64,000 nucleotides of DNA, from contig NZ_CP050451.1 in the NCBI RefSeq assembly GCF_014171595.1, positions 5,022,001 through 5,086,000 of the forward strand. Direction: 5' to 3'. Below are positions 46,537-54,128 of this stretch, piece by piece. A program made the translations under genes and the position numbers. Under the pieces are notes generated by a model. That model made no database searches, was not told the origin of the DNA, and saw nothing but the letters and a program-made list of their open reading frames with translations. This DNA is from Massilia sp. Se16.2.3. Lineage in GTDB: Bacteria > Pseudomonadota > Gammaproteobacteria > Burkholderiales > Burkholderiaceae_D. Every line of letters starts with the position of its first letter. The stretch's first letter is position 1.

Positions 46537-47835
46537 TCAAGCGCGCTCAACTTGCGGCATCGGTGGTGGCAGTCCCAGGCGGATCGTGCCGTCGCGCACC
46601 AGCGCATAGATATTCTTGTTCACGGCCGAGATCACGCTGCCGCTGCCCTTCTCCGCGTCGACGATCGAAAAGCCGAGTTCGAGCTCGTAGCCGGTGGGGC
46701 CGAAGGCGTTCAGTTGCACTGACGGCGCCGGATCCGCGACCACGCGCTCGACACCGTCGGCCTGGCGCAGCAGGGAATCCATCACCTCGTTCAGGTCGCT
46801 GTCGTACGCCACGGTGACTTTCGTGCTCAGGCGCACGGCCTTGTTGGTGGCCGCCTGGTTCAGCACGACGCCGGTGATCAGCATTTCGTTCGGCAATAAG
46901 GTTTGCGTACCGTCGAGCGCTTGCAGCACCGTGGTGCGCGTATTGATGCGTGCCACGCGGCCCGAATACTTGTCGACCGTGATCGGGTCGCCGATCGACA
47001 GGCTGCGTTCCAGCAGGATGATGAAGCCGGACACATAGTTGCTGGCAATGCGCTGCATGCCCAGACCGAGACCGACGCCGAGGGCGCCGCCGAAGACGGA
47101 CAGGATGGTCAGGTCCAGGCCGACCAGGTTCAGGCTCACCAGCACCGACACCAGGATCAGGAGCGCGTTTGCCATACGTGCGAGCACCACGCGCGACGAA
47201 GTATGGAGGCTTTCCAGTCCCATCAGGCGCTCTTCGAGTGCGGCACCGGCCCACAGGGACACCATCATCAACACGACAACCGAGGCAATGGCCTGCAAAA
47301 TGTCGAGTAAGGAGATTTGCTTGTTCTTCCCCAGCGTCACCACGTGCAGGTCGAGGAACTTGATGACGTCCGGCCACATGCCGGTGAGATACAGCGCAAC
47401 GGCCACCCACACCACCAGCGCCAGGATCTTCTCGAAGGTCTGCAAGGCAGGACCCAGCTGCCCGTGGCGCGCAAACACGCGCCGCAGCATGTAGAAGACG
47501 ATGCGGATCACCGCCATCGAAGTAAACAGCGGCAGCGCCACGCGCAGCAGGTGCACGCTTTGATGCTCCTGAAGAGCGAGCTTGGCGCTCCAGACCAGGC
47601 CGGCAATCAGGAGCGGCGCCAACACCCGGCCGAAGCCTTCGACGCCAAGGCGGCGAATGGCGTTCTGGCTGTCGTCCTCGTGCAGCCAGCTGCGCCGGAT
47701 GAAGCGCGCCAGCAACAGGCCGACGAGGACCGCGCCGACGATGGCCAATGCCTGCCACAGGATGCGCGGATTGCTGATGTCCTCGAGCAAATCCTGCAAC
47801 AGGTCGGTCAACGGCATCGCCGGCGCGGCCTTCAC
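46537..47835 (-). CDS. MscS-type mechanosensitive channel
   Basis: A 432-residue membrane protein. Several N-terminal helices precede the conserved MscS core: ILSVFGGALGVGLGLGMQRI (pore helix with Gly/Ala packing), SNYVSGFIILLERSLSIGDP and the beta-domain VARINTRTTVLQALDGTQTLLPNE. It would release solutes on osmotic downshock. GTG 47835 is chosen because it overlaps the rsmB stop (GTGA), indicating coupling; an in-frame ATG lies six codons later. Confidence 0.93.
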   Translation of the reverse strand: MKAAPAMPLTDLLQDLLEDISNPRILWQALAIVGAVLVGLLLARFIRRSWLHEDDSQNAIRRLGVEGFGRVLAPLLIAGLVWSAKLALQEHQSVHLLRVALPLFTSMAVIRIVFYMLRRVFARHGQLGPALQTFEKILALVVWVAVALYLTGMWPDVIKFLDLHVVTLGKNKQISLLDILQAIASVVVLMMVSLWAGAALEERLMGLESLHTSSRVVLARMANALLILVSVLVSLNLVGLDLTILSVFGGALGVGLGLGMQRIASNYVSGFIILLERSLSIGDPITVDKYSGRVARINTRTTVLQALDGTQTLLPNEMLITGVVLNQAATNKAVRLSTKVTVAYDSDLNEVMDSLLRQADGVERVVADPAPSVQLNAFGPTGYELELGFSIVDAEKGSGSVISAVNKNIYALVRDGTIRLGLPPPMPQVERA

Positions 47836-49133
47836 GCTTCGTCGGCCTCGTCAGCCGCCTTGGCAGCCTTCGCCGCCATTGGCTTACGCTCGAGCACGGC
47901 GGCAAAGAAGCCGTCGGTACCGTGCCTGTGCGGCATCAGCTTGAGGTATTTGTCCATGTCCAGGTCGATCTTTTGCTCAGCCAGGACTTTGCTCATCGGC
48001 ACCAGTTCGAAATCCGGGTGCGATGCCAGGAATTGCTCGACGATGAAGTCGTTCTCTTCGTTCAGCAGCGAGCAGGTGGCATACACCAGGCGGCCGCCGC
48101 CCTTGAGCAGGCGCGCGGCGCCGTCGAGGATCGATGCCTGCTTTTCCTGCATCTCGCCCACGGCGCTCGGCTGCTGGCGCCATTTCACGTCCGGATTGCG
48201 GCGCAGCGTACCCAGGCCCGAGCATGGGGCGTCGACCAGCACGCGGTCGATCTTGCCGGCCAGGCGCTTGATCTTGGCATCGCGCTCGTGCGCGATCAGC
48301 ACCGGGTGCACGTTCGACAGGCCGCTGCGGGCCAGGCGCGGTTTCAGTTTCGACAGGCGCTTTTCCGAGACGTCGAAGGCGTAGAGGCGACCGGTATTGC
48401 GCATCGTCGCGCCCAGGGCCAGGGTCTTGCCGCCGGCGCCGGCGCAGAAGTCGACCACCATCTCGCCACGGCGCGCGGCCACGATCTGGGCCAGCACCTG
48501 GCTGCCCTCGTCCTGGACCTCGATCGCACCATCCTTGAACAGGGGCAGGTTCTGCAGGGTCGGCTTCTTCCTGATGCGCAGGCCCAGCGGCGAATAAGGG
48601 GTCGGCTCGGCAAGGATAGGTGCCTCGGCCAGCGTGGCAATGACCTCGTCGCGATTGGCCTTGATCGAGTTGACGCGCAGGTCGAGCGGTGCCGGTGTGT
48701 TCAGCACGGCCGCCAGTTCCTTTGCTTCGGCCTCGCCATATTGGGCCACCAGCTTGTCGAACAGCCACTGCGGCATGTTCGCCTGCGCCAGTGGCGGCAG
48801 CAGCGCGCGGTCGATTTCCTTGATGCGGGTGAGGAACTCGGTCTCGTCCTCATGCAAGCCACTGAGCGATTCGATCCCGACGGTTTCCGCCAGTCCCATC
48901 AGGGCAAGACGGCGCATCGACGGCGTGCCGCCAGTACCGCCGAACTCGGTGAAGAAGGTCTTGTTGCGCAGTACCGCATACACGGCTTCGGCAACGACGC
49001 CGCGCTCGCGCGAACCGAGGCGCTGGTGATCCTTGAAGTAGCGCGACAGGGTGACGTCGGCTGGCGCTGTAAAGCGCAAGATCTCGCGCAATACCTCTTC
49101 GGTACTGCCGAGTATCGCTGGGGGCAATCTCAT
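47832..49133 (-). CDS. rsmB: RsmB-type 16S rRNA cytosine-5 methyltransferase
   Basis: A 433-residue SAM-dependent RNA methyltransferase. The SAM site is VVDFCAGAGGKTLALGA. The motif IV cysteine is in VLVDAPCSGLGTLRRNPDVKW and the catalytic cysteine in LVYATCSLLNEEN. The N-terminus resembles a NusB-like helical domain (LSRYFKDHQRLGSRERGVVAEAVYAVLR). It follows purN on the same strand by 15 bp. Confidence 0.93.
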   Translation of the reverse strand: MRLPPAILGSTEEVLREILRFTAPADVTLSRYFKDHQRLGSRERGVVAEAVYAVLRNKTFFTEFGGTGGTPSMRRLALMGLAETVGIESLSGLHEDETEFLTRIKEIDRALLPPLAQANMPQWLFDKLVAQYGEAEAKELAAVLNTPAPLDLRVNSIKANRDEVIATLAEAPILAEPTPYSPLGLRIRKKPTLQNLPLFKDGAIEVQDEGSQVLAQIVAARRGEMVVDFCAGAGGKTLALGATMRNTGRLYAFDVSEKRLSKLKPRLARSGLSNVHPVLIAHERDAKIKRLAGKIDRVLVDAPCSGLGTLRRNPDVKWRQQPSAVGEMQEKQASILDGAARLLKGGGRLVYATCSLLNEENDFIVEQFLASHPDFELVPMSKVLAEQKIDLDMDKYLKLMPHRHGTDGFFAAVLERKPMAAKAAKAADEADEA

Positions 49134-49148
49134 GTAAATCCTTGACTA

Positions 49149-49793
49149 TTAAATACTGGTGGTTTCGGCGAGGGGCGTCGCGCGCTGTGTGTCGCTGACG
49201 ATGACCTCGCCCTGTTCGATGCGCAGCCTGTCTTCGACGAACAGGCGCACGGCCATCGGGTAGAGCTTGTGTTCCTCGACCAGCACGCGTGCAGCCAGGC
49301 TGTCGGCCGTGTCGCCCGGCAGCACGGCGACCCGCGCCTGGGCGACGACCGGACCGTGGTCCAGCTCGGCGGTGACGAAGTGGACCGTGGCGCCATGCTC
49401 GCGCACGCCGGCCGCGAGGGCCTGCTCATGCGTGTCCAGCCCCGGGAAGGCCGGCAGCAGCGACGGGTGGATGTTGAGCATGCGGCCGGCGTAGTGCTCG
49501 ACGAAGGGCGCCGTCAGGATGCGCATGAAGCCGGCCAGTACGACCAGGTCCGGTGCGAAACGGTCGATCTGGCGCTGCAGTGCGGCGTCGAACTCGGAAC
49601 GGGTCGCAAACCCCTTGCTCGGCACGACAGCGGTCGCGATATCGCGGGCCTCGGCAAAGCCCAGGCCGGCCGCGTCAGGCCGATTGCTGATCACGGCCGC
49701 CACGCGCGCCGGCCATCCTTCCGCCTCCAGTGCGCGCACGATCGCTTCCATGTTGCTGCCGCGACCAGAAATGAGGATGACGATGTTTTTCAT
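49149..49793 (-). CDS. purN: phosphoribosylglycinamide formyltransferase
   Basis: A 214-residue enzyme for the third step of purine synthesis, using 10-formyl-THF. MKNIVILISGRGSNMEAIVR is the standard N-terminus, which favours ATG 49793 over one three codons upstream. The catalytic region is GFMRILTAPFVEHYAGRMLNIHPSLLPAFPG with the Asn-His pair, followed by the catalytic Asp in VTAELDHGPVVAQ. Confidence 0.95.
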   Translation of the reverse strand: MKNIVILISGRGSNMEAIVRALEAEGWPARVAAVISNRPDAAGLGFAEARDIATAVVPSKGFATRSEFDAALQRQIDRFAPDLVVLAGFMRILTAPFVEHYAGRMLNIHPSLLPAFPGLDTHEQALAAGVREHGATVHFVTAELDHGPVVAQARVAVLPGDTADSLAARVLVEEHKLYPMAVRLFVEDRLRIEQGEVIVSDTQRATPLAETTSI

Positions 49794-49871
49794 AGGGGGC
49801 ATTGTACCGCATGCCCCTTCTGCAACCAGATAGGCTGGACCTGCGCGGAGGGGACTACGGTGAGCGCGAAT

Positions 49872-50270
49872 CTATTCGAAAGAATAGAATACGCGGAACG
49901 GAACCTTCTTTTCGGCCCAGAATTCGGCGGCGTCGCGGAACACGTCGAGCAGGGTTTCGCGCGCTTCCTTGTCGAATTTCTGGGTATTCGGCAGCTGTTC
50001 GAGCACGACCAGGAAACCGGGCTGGGGACCTGCCTGATAAATCGTGTCGGTGAGGCAGGTGCGCAGTGCGTCGAAATTCTTGCTGCAGGGTTTAGGGAAG
50101 TAAAAGTTTTCGCCGATGCGGGCGCACACCTGTTGCTTGGTCAGCGTGTTGGCACAGTGGGCATACAGAAAATGGTGGCCCAGGCGCGCCGCCTCTTCCT
50201 GCAGTTCCGGCACACGATAGGCGCGAATGGACTGCACAAGATTGGACGGCACTCTCATCAACAAACTCAT
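49872..50270 (-). CDS. barstar family (ribonuclease inhibitor-like) protein
   Basis: A 132-residue protein beginning MSLLMRVPSNLVQSIRAYRV. It has the barstar core FYFPKPCSKNFDALRTCLTD and a later VLEQLPNTQKFDKEARETLL. Barstars inhibit secreted RNases of the barnase type. No barnase-like gene is adjacent. The start at 50270 is chosen because AGGG lies just before it; a longer frame starts at 50324. Confidence 0.82.
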   Translation of the reverse strand: MSLLMRVPSNLVQSIRAYRVPELQEEAARLGHHFLYAHCANTLTKQQVCARIGENFYFPKPCSKNFDALRTCLTDTIYQAGPQPGFLVVLEQLPNTQKFDKEARETLLDVFRDAAEFWAEKKVPFRVFYSFE

Positions 50271-50576
50271 TTTTCCCTCAAGTCGACCTGGTGTGTGTAT
50301 CGAAACGCCGGGGCCGCTCACCATGCATACCCGGGCGATAAGGCTGCTCTCCTAAATCGTTTCCACGCGCCAATAAACCCACATTTGTGTAAGGGTAACC
50401 TTTTTGTGGTAAGCGAAGCAACCCGAATGTGCGTTTCTGGCGGTATTTCGAAGAAACCTGCCGCTTTTTGGGTGTAAACAGGCCACATATGCCGCGTTTG
50501 GCATTCTGGCCATCGCGCGCCTGCCCGGCGTCGCCTGTTACAATTTGTTGCCACGAAGATTGATCAAACGGTCACT
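50271..50576. other. noncoding gap between barstar and glycine-zipper genes
   Basis: No convincing gene. TACAAT at 50540-50545 could be a -10 for the plus-strand gene. The rest is a divergent promoter region. Confidence 0.4.
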
Positions 50577-50639
50577 GGAGGATTAACATACATGTGTGCA
50601 GGAATACTCCTCCCATTCAGTGCCAACGACGAGGCCTAA
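50577..50639 (+). promoter_or_regulatory. leader with GGAGGA / TCCTCC pairing and a 15-codon frame
   Basis: GGAGGA (50577-50582) is a strong Shine-Dalgarno sequence before ATG 50592, which opens a 15-residue frame MCAGILLPFSANDEA ending at 50639, two bases before the next gene's ATG. TCCTCC at 50608-50613 is complementary to the GGAGGA, so a local hairpin could hide it. The design resembles a translated leader controlling the next gene, but this is speculative. Confidence 0.3.
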
Positions 50640-50640
50640 C

Positions 50641-51152
50641 ATGAACATGCAAACCAGATTGATGCTTTCCGCCCTGGGCCTGTGCGCCCTGCCGCTCGCC
50701 GGGGCAGCCGAGTTCGAGGACTTCGGCCGTGTCGTGCGCGTCGAACCGCGCACCGAACAGATTCGCCAGCCGCGCCGGGAATGCCGCACCGAATACGTCC
50801 GGTGCCGGTGCAGCAGCAGCGCGGTGCCGGCGGCTCGGTGGTCGGCGGTATCGCCGGCGCCCTGCTCGGCAGCCAGGTCGGCGGCGGTAACGGCAAGGTC
50901 GCCGCCGCCGCGGCGGGCGCGATTGCCGGTGCCGTCGTCGGTGACCGCATCGAAAACAATGGTCGCCAGTACAACAACGGCGTGCAGGAACAGGCCGTGC
51001 GCCAGTGCCGCAATGTCGACTCGTTCGAGTCGCGCACGATCGGCTACGACGTGACTTACGAATACCGCGGCCAGAACTACACCTCGTTCATGAACCGCGA
51101 CCCGGGCAACCGCATCCGCCTGCGCGTGTCGGTCGAGCCGGACCAGTATTAA
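50641..51152 (+). pseudogene. glycine-zipper (17 kDa antigen-like) outer-membrane protein, apparent frameshift
   Basis: A small exported protein with a signal peptide (MNMQTRLMLSALGLCALPLAG, residues 1-23). After about 50815 the frame one base back carries the glycine zipper (SVVGGIAGALLGSQVGGGNG; AGAIAGAVVGDRIE) and the C-terminal CRNVDSFESRTIGYDVTYEY domain. One G missing in GTCCGGTGCC near 50810 would restore YVRVPVQQQRGAGG and a protein of about 170 residues. The family (Rick_17kDa_Anti) sits in the outer membrane or periplasm. Confidence 0.82.
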
Positions 51153-51262
51153 CAGGCGTTCCGGGAGCGCGAACGGGCATGCAGGCCGTTCGACGTTCCG
51201 ACCCGTGCTTGCGCATGGGGAAGCCCTCCACCGATAATAGGGCGATTCAACCAGGTCGCCCT

Positions 51263-52069
51263 ATGCTCATCAAACGCAAATCCATCGAACAAGCCGAATC
51301 CTCGCGCCGTCCCGCGCGCAAACCCAAGTTCGCGCCCGTGACCCTCTCCGAACAGGACGGCGTACGCTACCTGCACTTCGGTACCGAATGGGTGCAAGGC
51401 GCGATGCGCATTCGTAAGCCCGACTGGCCGGAACTGGAATACGCGCAGCAGATGATGGCCTGGATGCTGTTCCTGGAATCGCCGCGCCGCATCGTCCAGC
51501 TCGGCCTGGGCGCGGCCACGCTGACCAAGTACTGCTACCGCCAGTTTCCCGAGGCGCAGGTGAGCGCGGTGGAACTCAACCCTTCTGTGATTGCGATTTG
51601 CACCACCATGTTCAAGCTGCCGCCCGAGGATGAGCGCCTGAACGTGCTCGAGATGGATGCGCTCGACTTCGTCAACGACCCGGAGAACATCGGCGCCATC
51701 GACGTGCTGCAGTGCGACCTCTACGACGCCACCGCCAAGGGGCCGGTGCTCGACACGCCCGAGTTCTACGCCGCCTGCAACGCCTGCCTGACGGACGAGG
51801 GCGTCATGACGGTCAACCTGTTCGGCGACCACCCCAGCTTCAACAAGAACATCAAGGCGATGCGTTTCGCCTTCGACCACGTGATCTGCCTGCCGGAAGT
51901 CCATGATGGCAACGTGGTGGCGCTGTGCTTCAAGCGCAAACCCGAACTCGACAGCGGCGTGCTGGCGGCGCGTGCGGCGCAGATTGTTGCCGCCACCAAG
52001 CTGCCGGCCAAGTCCTGGGTCAAGGGTATCGAGGCCGCAGCCACTACCGCACGCACTACCTCGCGCTGA
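51263..52069 (+). CDS. spermidine synthase-like (SpeE-fold) methyltransferase-type protein
   Basis: A 268-residue Rossmann-fold protein. The nucleotide-binding loop is VQLGLGAATLTKYCY, followed by the acidic VSAVELNPSVI, and DVLQCDLYD takes the place of the catalytic Asp motif of aminopropyltransferases. It belongs to the SpeE-like group without an N-terminal tetramerisation domain, so true polyamine synthesis is uncertain. It precedes the GspE/PilB-like gene by 24 bp. Confidence 0.8.
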   Translation: MLIKRKSIEQAESSRRPARKPKFAPVTLSEQDGVRYLHFGTEWVQGAMRIRKPDWPELEYAQQMMAWMLFLESPRRIVQLGLGAATLTKYCYRQFPEAQVSAVELNPSVIAICTTMFKLPPEDERLNVLEMDALDFVNDPENIGAIDVLQCDLYDATAKGPVLDTPEFYAACNACLTDEGVMTVNLFGDHPSFNKNIKAMRFAFDHVICLPEVHDGNVVALCFKRKPELDSGVLAARAAQIVAATKLPAKSWVKGIEAAATTARTTSR

Positions 52070-52093
52070 GCCGGCGCCTACCAGGAGGGACCC

Positions 52094-53920
52094 TTGAACG
52101 CCAACGCCCCACAGCCAGCCGCCCTCCCCGCGCGCACCGCGACCCGGCCGCGCCGTCTTGACTTGCAGACCATTTTCTCCTGGCTGCTGGCGGACGGCAT
52201 CGTCGAGAAGGACAAGGTCAAGGCGCAGTTTGCCCAGGCCCAGGGCCTGCTCAAAAACGCCGTCGGCTCGATGCATCCGCTGACCGCCATCGCACAGTGC
52301 AAGCTGATATCGAACCAGCCGCCGCATCGCCTGCTGACCCTGGACGTCCTGTGCGAATGGTGCGCGGCCAAGGTCGGCCTGCCCTTCATTCGCATCGACC
52401 CCCTGAAGATCGACTTCACCAAGGTGGCGGACGTGATGTCGGCCAGTTATGCGGCGCGCTTCAATATCCTGCCGGTCGATATCGGCCCGGGCACGCTGAC
52501 GGTGGCCACGGCCGACCCGTTCGCGCTCGAGTGGGAAAGCGAGATCGCCAAGGTGGCGCGGCGCCGCGTGGAACTGGTGCTGGCCAACCCGCTCGACATC
52601 GCGCAGTACATTTCGCAGTTCTTCAGCCTGGCCAAGTCGATCCGCGACGCCAACAAGAGCAATGCCCAGGACGTCGCCCTGCGCAACAACTTCGAGCAGC
52701 TGGTCGAACTGGGCAAGGCGAACAAGCAGTTCGACGCCAACGACCAGCACATCGTCAACATCGTCGACTGGCTGTGGGGCTACGCCTTCGAGCAACGGGC
52801 CTCGGACATCCACCTGGAACCGAAGCGCGAAGTCGCGGCCATTCGCTTCCGCATCGACGGCGTGCTGCACCAGGTCTACCAGGTACCTGCCGCCGTGATG
52901 CTGGCGATGACGGCGCGCATCAAGCTGCTGGGACGGATGGACGTCATCGAAAAGCGCCGCCCGCAGGATGGCCGCATCAAGACGCGCATGCAGAACGGCC
53001 AGGAAGTCGAACTGCGCCTGTCGACCATGCCGACCGCCTTCGGCGAAAAAATGGTGATGCGTATCTTCGACCCCGAAGTCGTGGTCAAGACGCTGCCCGA
53101 ACTCGGCTTCCCGCCGCTCGACGCCCAGCGCTGGGACGCGCTGACAAACAAGCCGCACGGCATCATCCTTGTCACCGGACCGACCGGCTCCGGCAAGACG
53201 ACGACGCTGTACACGACGCTCAAGGCGCTGGCGACGAGCGAGGTGAATGTGTGCACGGTGGAAGACCCGATCGAGATGGTCGAGGCCTCGTTCAACCAGA
53301 TGCAGGTGCAGCCGGGTATCGACCTGTCGTTTGCCGACGGCGTACGCGCGCTGATGCGCCAGGACCCGGACATCATCATGGTCGGCGAGATCCGCGACCT
53401 GGCCACGGCCGAAATGGCGATCCAGGCCGCCCTCACGGGCCACCTGGTGCTGTCGACCCTGCACACGAATGACGCGCCTGCCGCCATCATGCGCTTGCTG
53501 GAACTGGGCGTACCGGACTACCTGCTGGAAGCGACGCTGATCGGCGTGATGGCCCAGCGCCTGGTGCGCACGCTGTGCCCGGACTGCAAGGCGCCGGACG
53601 GCGAACTGGCGGACGATGTCTGGGAGGGTCTTGGCGGCGCCTGGAAGTTGCCGAAACCGGCGCCGGTGTATCGCCCGATCGGCTGCCCTGAATGCCGCCA
53701 GACCGGCTACCGCGGCCGCACGGGCTTGTACGAGCTGCTGACGGTAACGGAGCAGTTCACCCACCTGATCGGCAACTCCGCCGACCTGGCCGCCCTGCGC
53801 CAGCAAAGCGTCGCCGACGGCATGACGCCGCTGCGCATCGCCGGGGCGATGAAGATCATCGAGGGGGTGACGACGGCGGAGGAAGTATTGAAGGTAACGG
53901 CGGCCTTGTCTGCCGGTTGA
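52094..53920 (+). CDS. GspE/PulE/PilB family secretion ATPase
   Basis: A 608-residue hexameric-type ATPase of type II secretion or type IV pilus systems. It has an N-terminal MshEN-like region (FSWLLADGIVEKDKVKAQFA), Walker A GPTGSGKTTTLY (near residues 362-373), Asp box VEDPIEM, Walker B MVGEIRDLATAE, and the zinc tetracysteine CPDCK...CPECRQTGYRGRTG. The start is a TTG at 52094, chosen because AGGAGGG (52083-52089) sits 4 nt before it. No pilus or secretion genes are adjacent, so it is an orphan ATPase. Confidence 0.93.
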   Translation: MNANAPQPAALPARTATRPRRLDLQTIFSWLLADGIVEKDKVKAQFAQAQGLLKNAVGSMHPLTAIAQCKLISNQPPHRLLTLDVLCEWCAAKVGLPFIRIDPLKIDFTKVADVMSASYAARFNILPVDIGPGTLTVATADPFALEWESEIAKVARRRVELVLANPLDIAQYISQFFSLAKSIRDANKSNAQDVALRNNFEQLVELGKANKQFDANDQHIVNIVDWLWGYAFEQRASDIHLEPKREVAAIRFRIDGVLHQVYQVPAAVMLAMTARIKLLGRMDVIEKRRPQDGRIKTRMQNGQEVELRLSTMPTAFGEKMVMRIFDPEVVVKTLPELGFPPLDAQRWDALTNKPHGIILVTGPTGSGKTTTLYTTLKALATSEVNVCTVEDPIEMVEASFNQMQVQPGIDLSFADGVRALMRQDPDIIMVGEIRDLATAEMAIQAALTGHLVLSTLHTNDAPAAIMRLLELGVPDYLLEATLIGVMAQRLVRTLCPDCKAPDGELADDVWEGLGGAWKLPKPAPVYRPIGCPECRQTGYRGRTGLYELLTVTEQFTHLIGNSADLAALRQQSVADGMTPLRIAGAMKIIEGVTTAEEVLKVTAALSAG

Positions 53921-53973
53921 GACCCGCCCTACGTGTTCGCGTGTTGGCACTAGCGCAAACCTGAATGGCCGGC

Positions 53974-53979
53974 TATAAT
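53974..53979 (+). promoter_or_regulatory. -10 element of tRNA-Lys
   Basis: TATAAT 12 nt before the tRNA. No good -35 at normal spacing was found. Confidence 0.6.
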
Positions 53980-53991
53980 GCTGCCTCTTTC

Positions 53992-54067
53992 GGGTCGTTA
54001 GCTCAGCTGGTAGAGCAGCGGACTTTTAATCCGTTGGTCGCAGGTTCGAATCCCGCACGGCCTACCA
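53992..54067 (+). tRNA. tRNA-Lys (TTT)
   Basis: A 76-nt tRNA with GGGTCGT acceptor start, D-arm GCTC..GAGC, anticodon loop CTTTTAA (anticodon TTT), T-loop TTCGAAT and encoded CCA. The 3' half pairs imperfectly: A51 opposes C63 in the T-stem, and G1-T72 and T4-G69 are wobble pairs in the acceptor. The 3' half is duplicated at 59504-59580. Confidence 0.93.
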
Positions 54068-54113
54068 CGAATTTAGCAGCAACAATGAAGGCGTTACGAG
54101 TGATCGTGACGCC
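54037..54113. repeat. direct repeat, left copy: tRNA-Lys 3' half plus terminator stem
   Basis: These 77 bp match 59504-59580 without gaps, with five mismatches. A weaker match extends about 9 bp left into the anticodon stem. The copy is the living end of tRNA-Lys and acts as the left attachment-like site of the effector island. Confidence 0.85.
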
Positions 54114-54119
54114 TTTTTT
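54090..54119 (+). terminator. tRNA-Lys terminator
   Basis: GGCGTTACGA pairs with TCGTGACGCC (one T-G pair) around GTGA, followed by TTTTTTGTTTTT. Confidence 0.88.
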
Positions 54120-54128
54120 GTTTTTGGC

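Noticed and set aside
51149..53950. A 933-codon frame antisense to the SpeE-like and GspE-like genes
   Set aside because: Shadow frame; the plus-strand genes carry all expected motifs.
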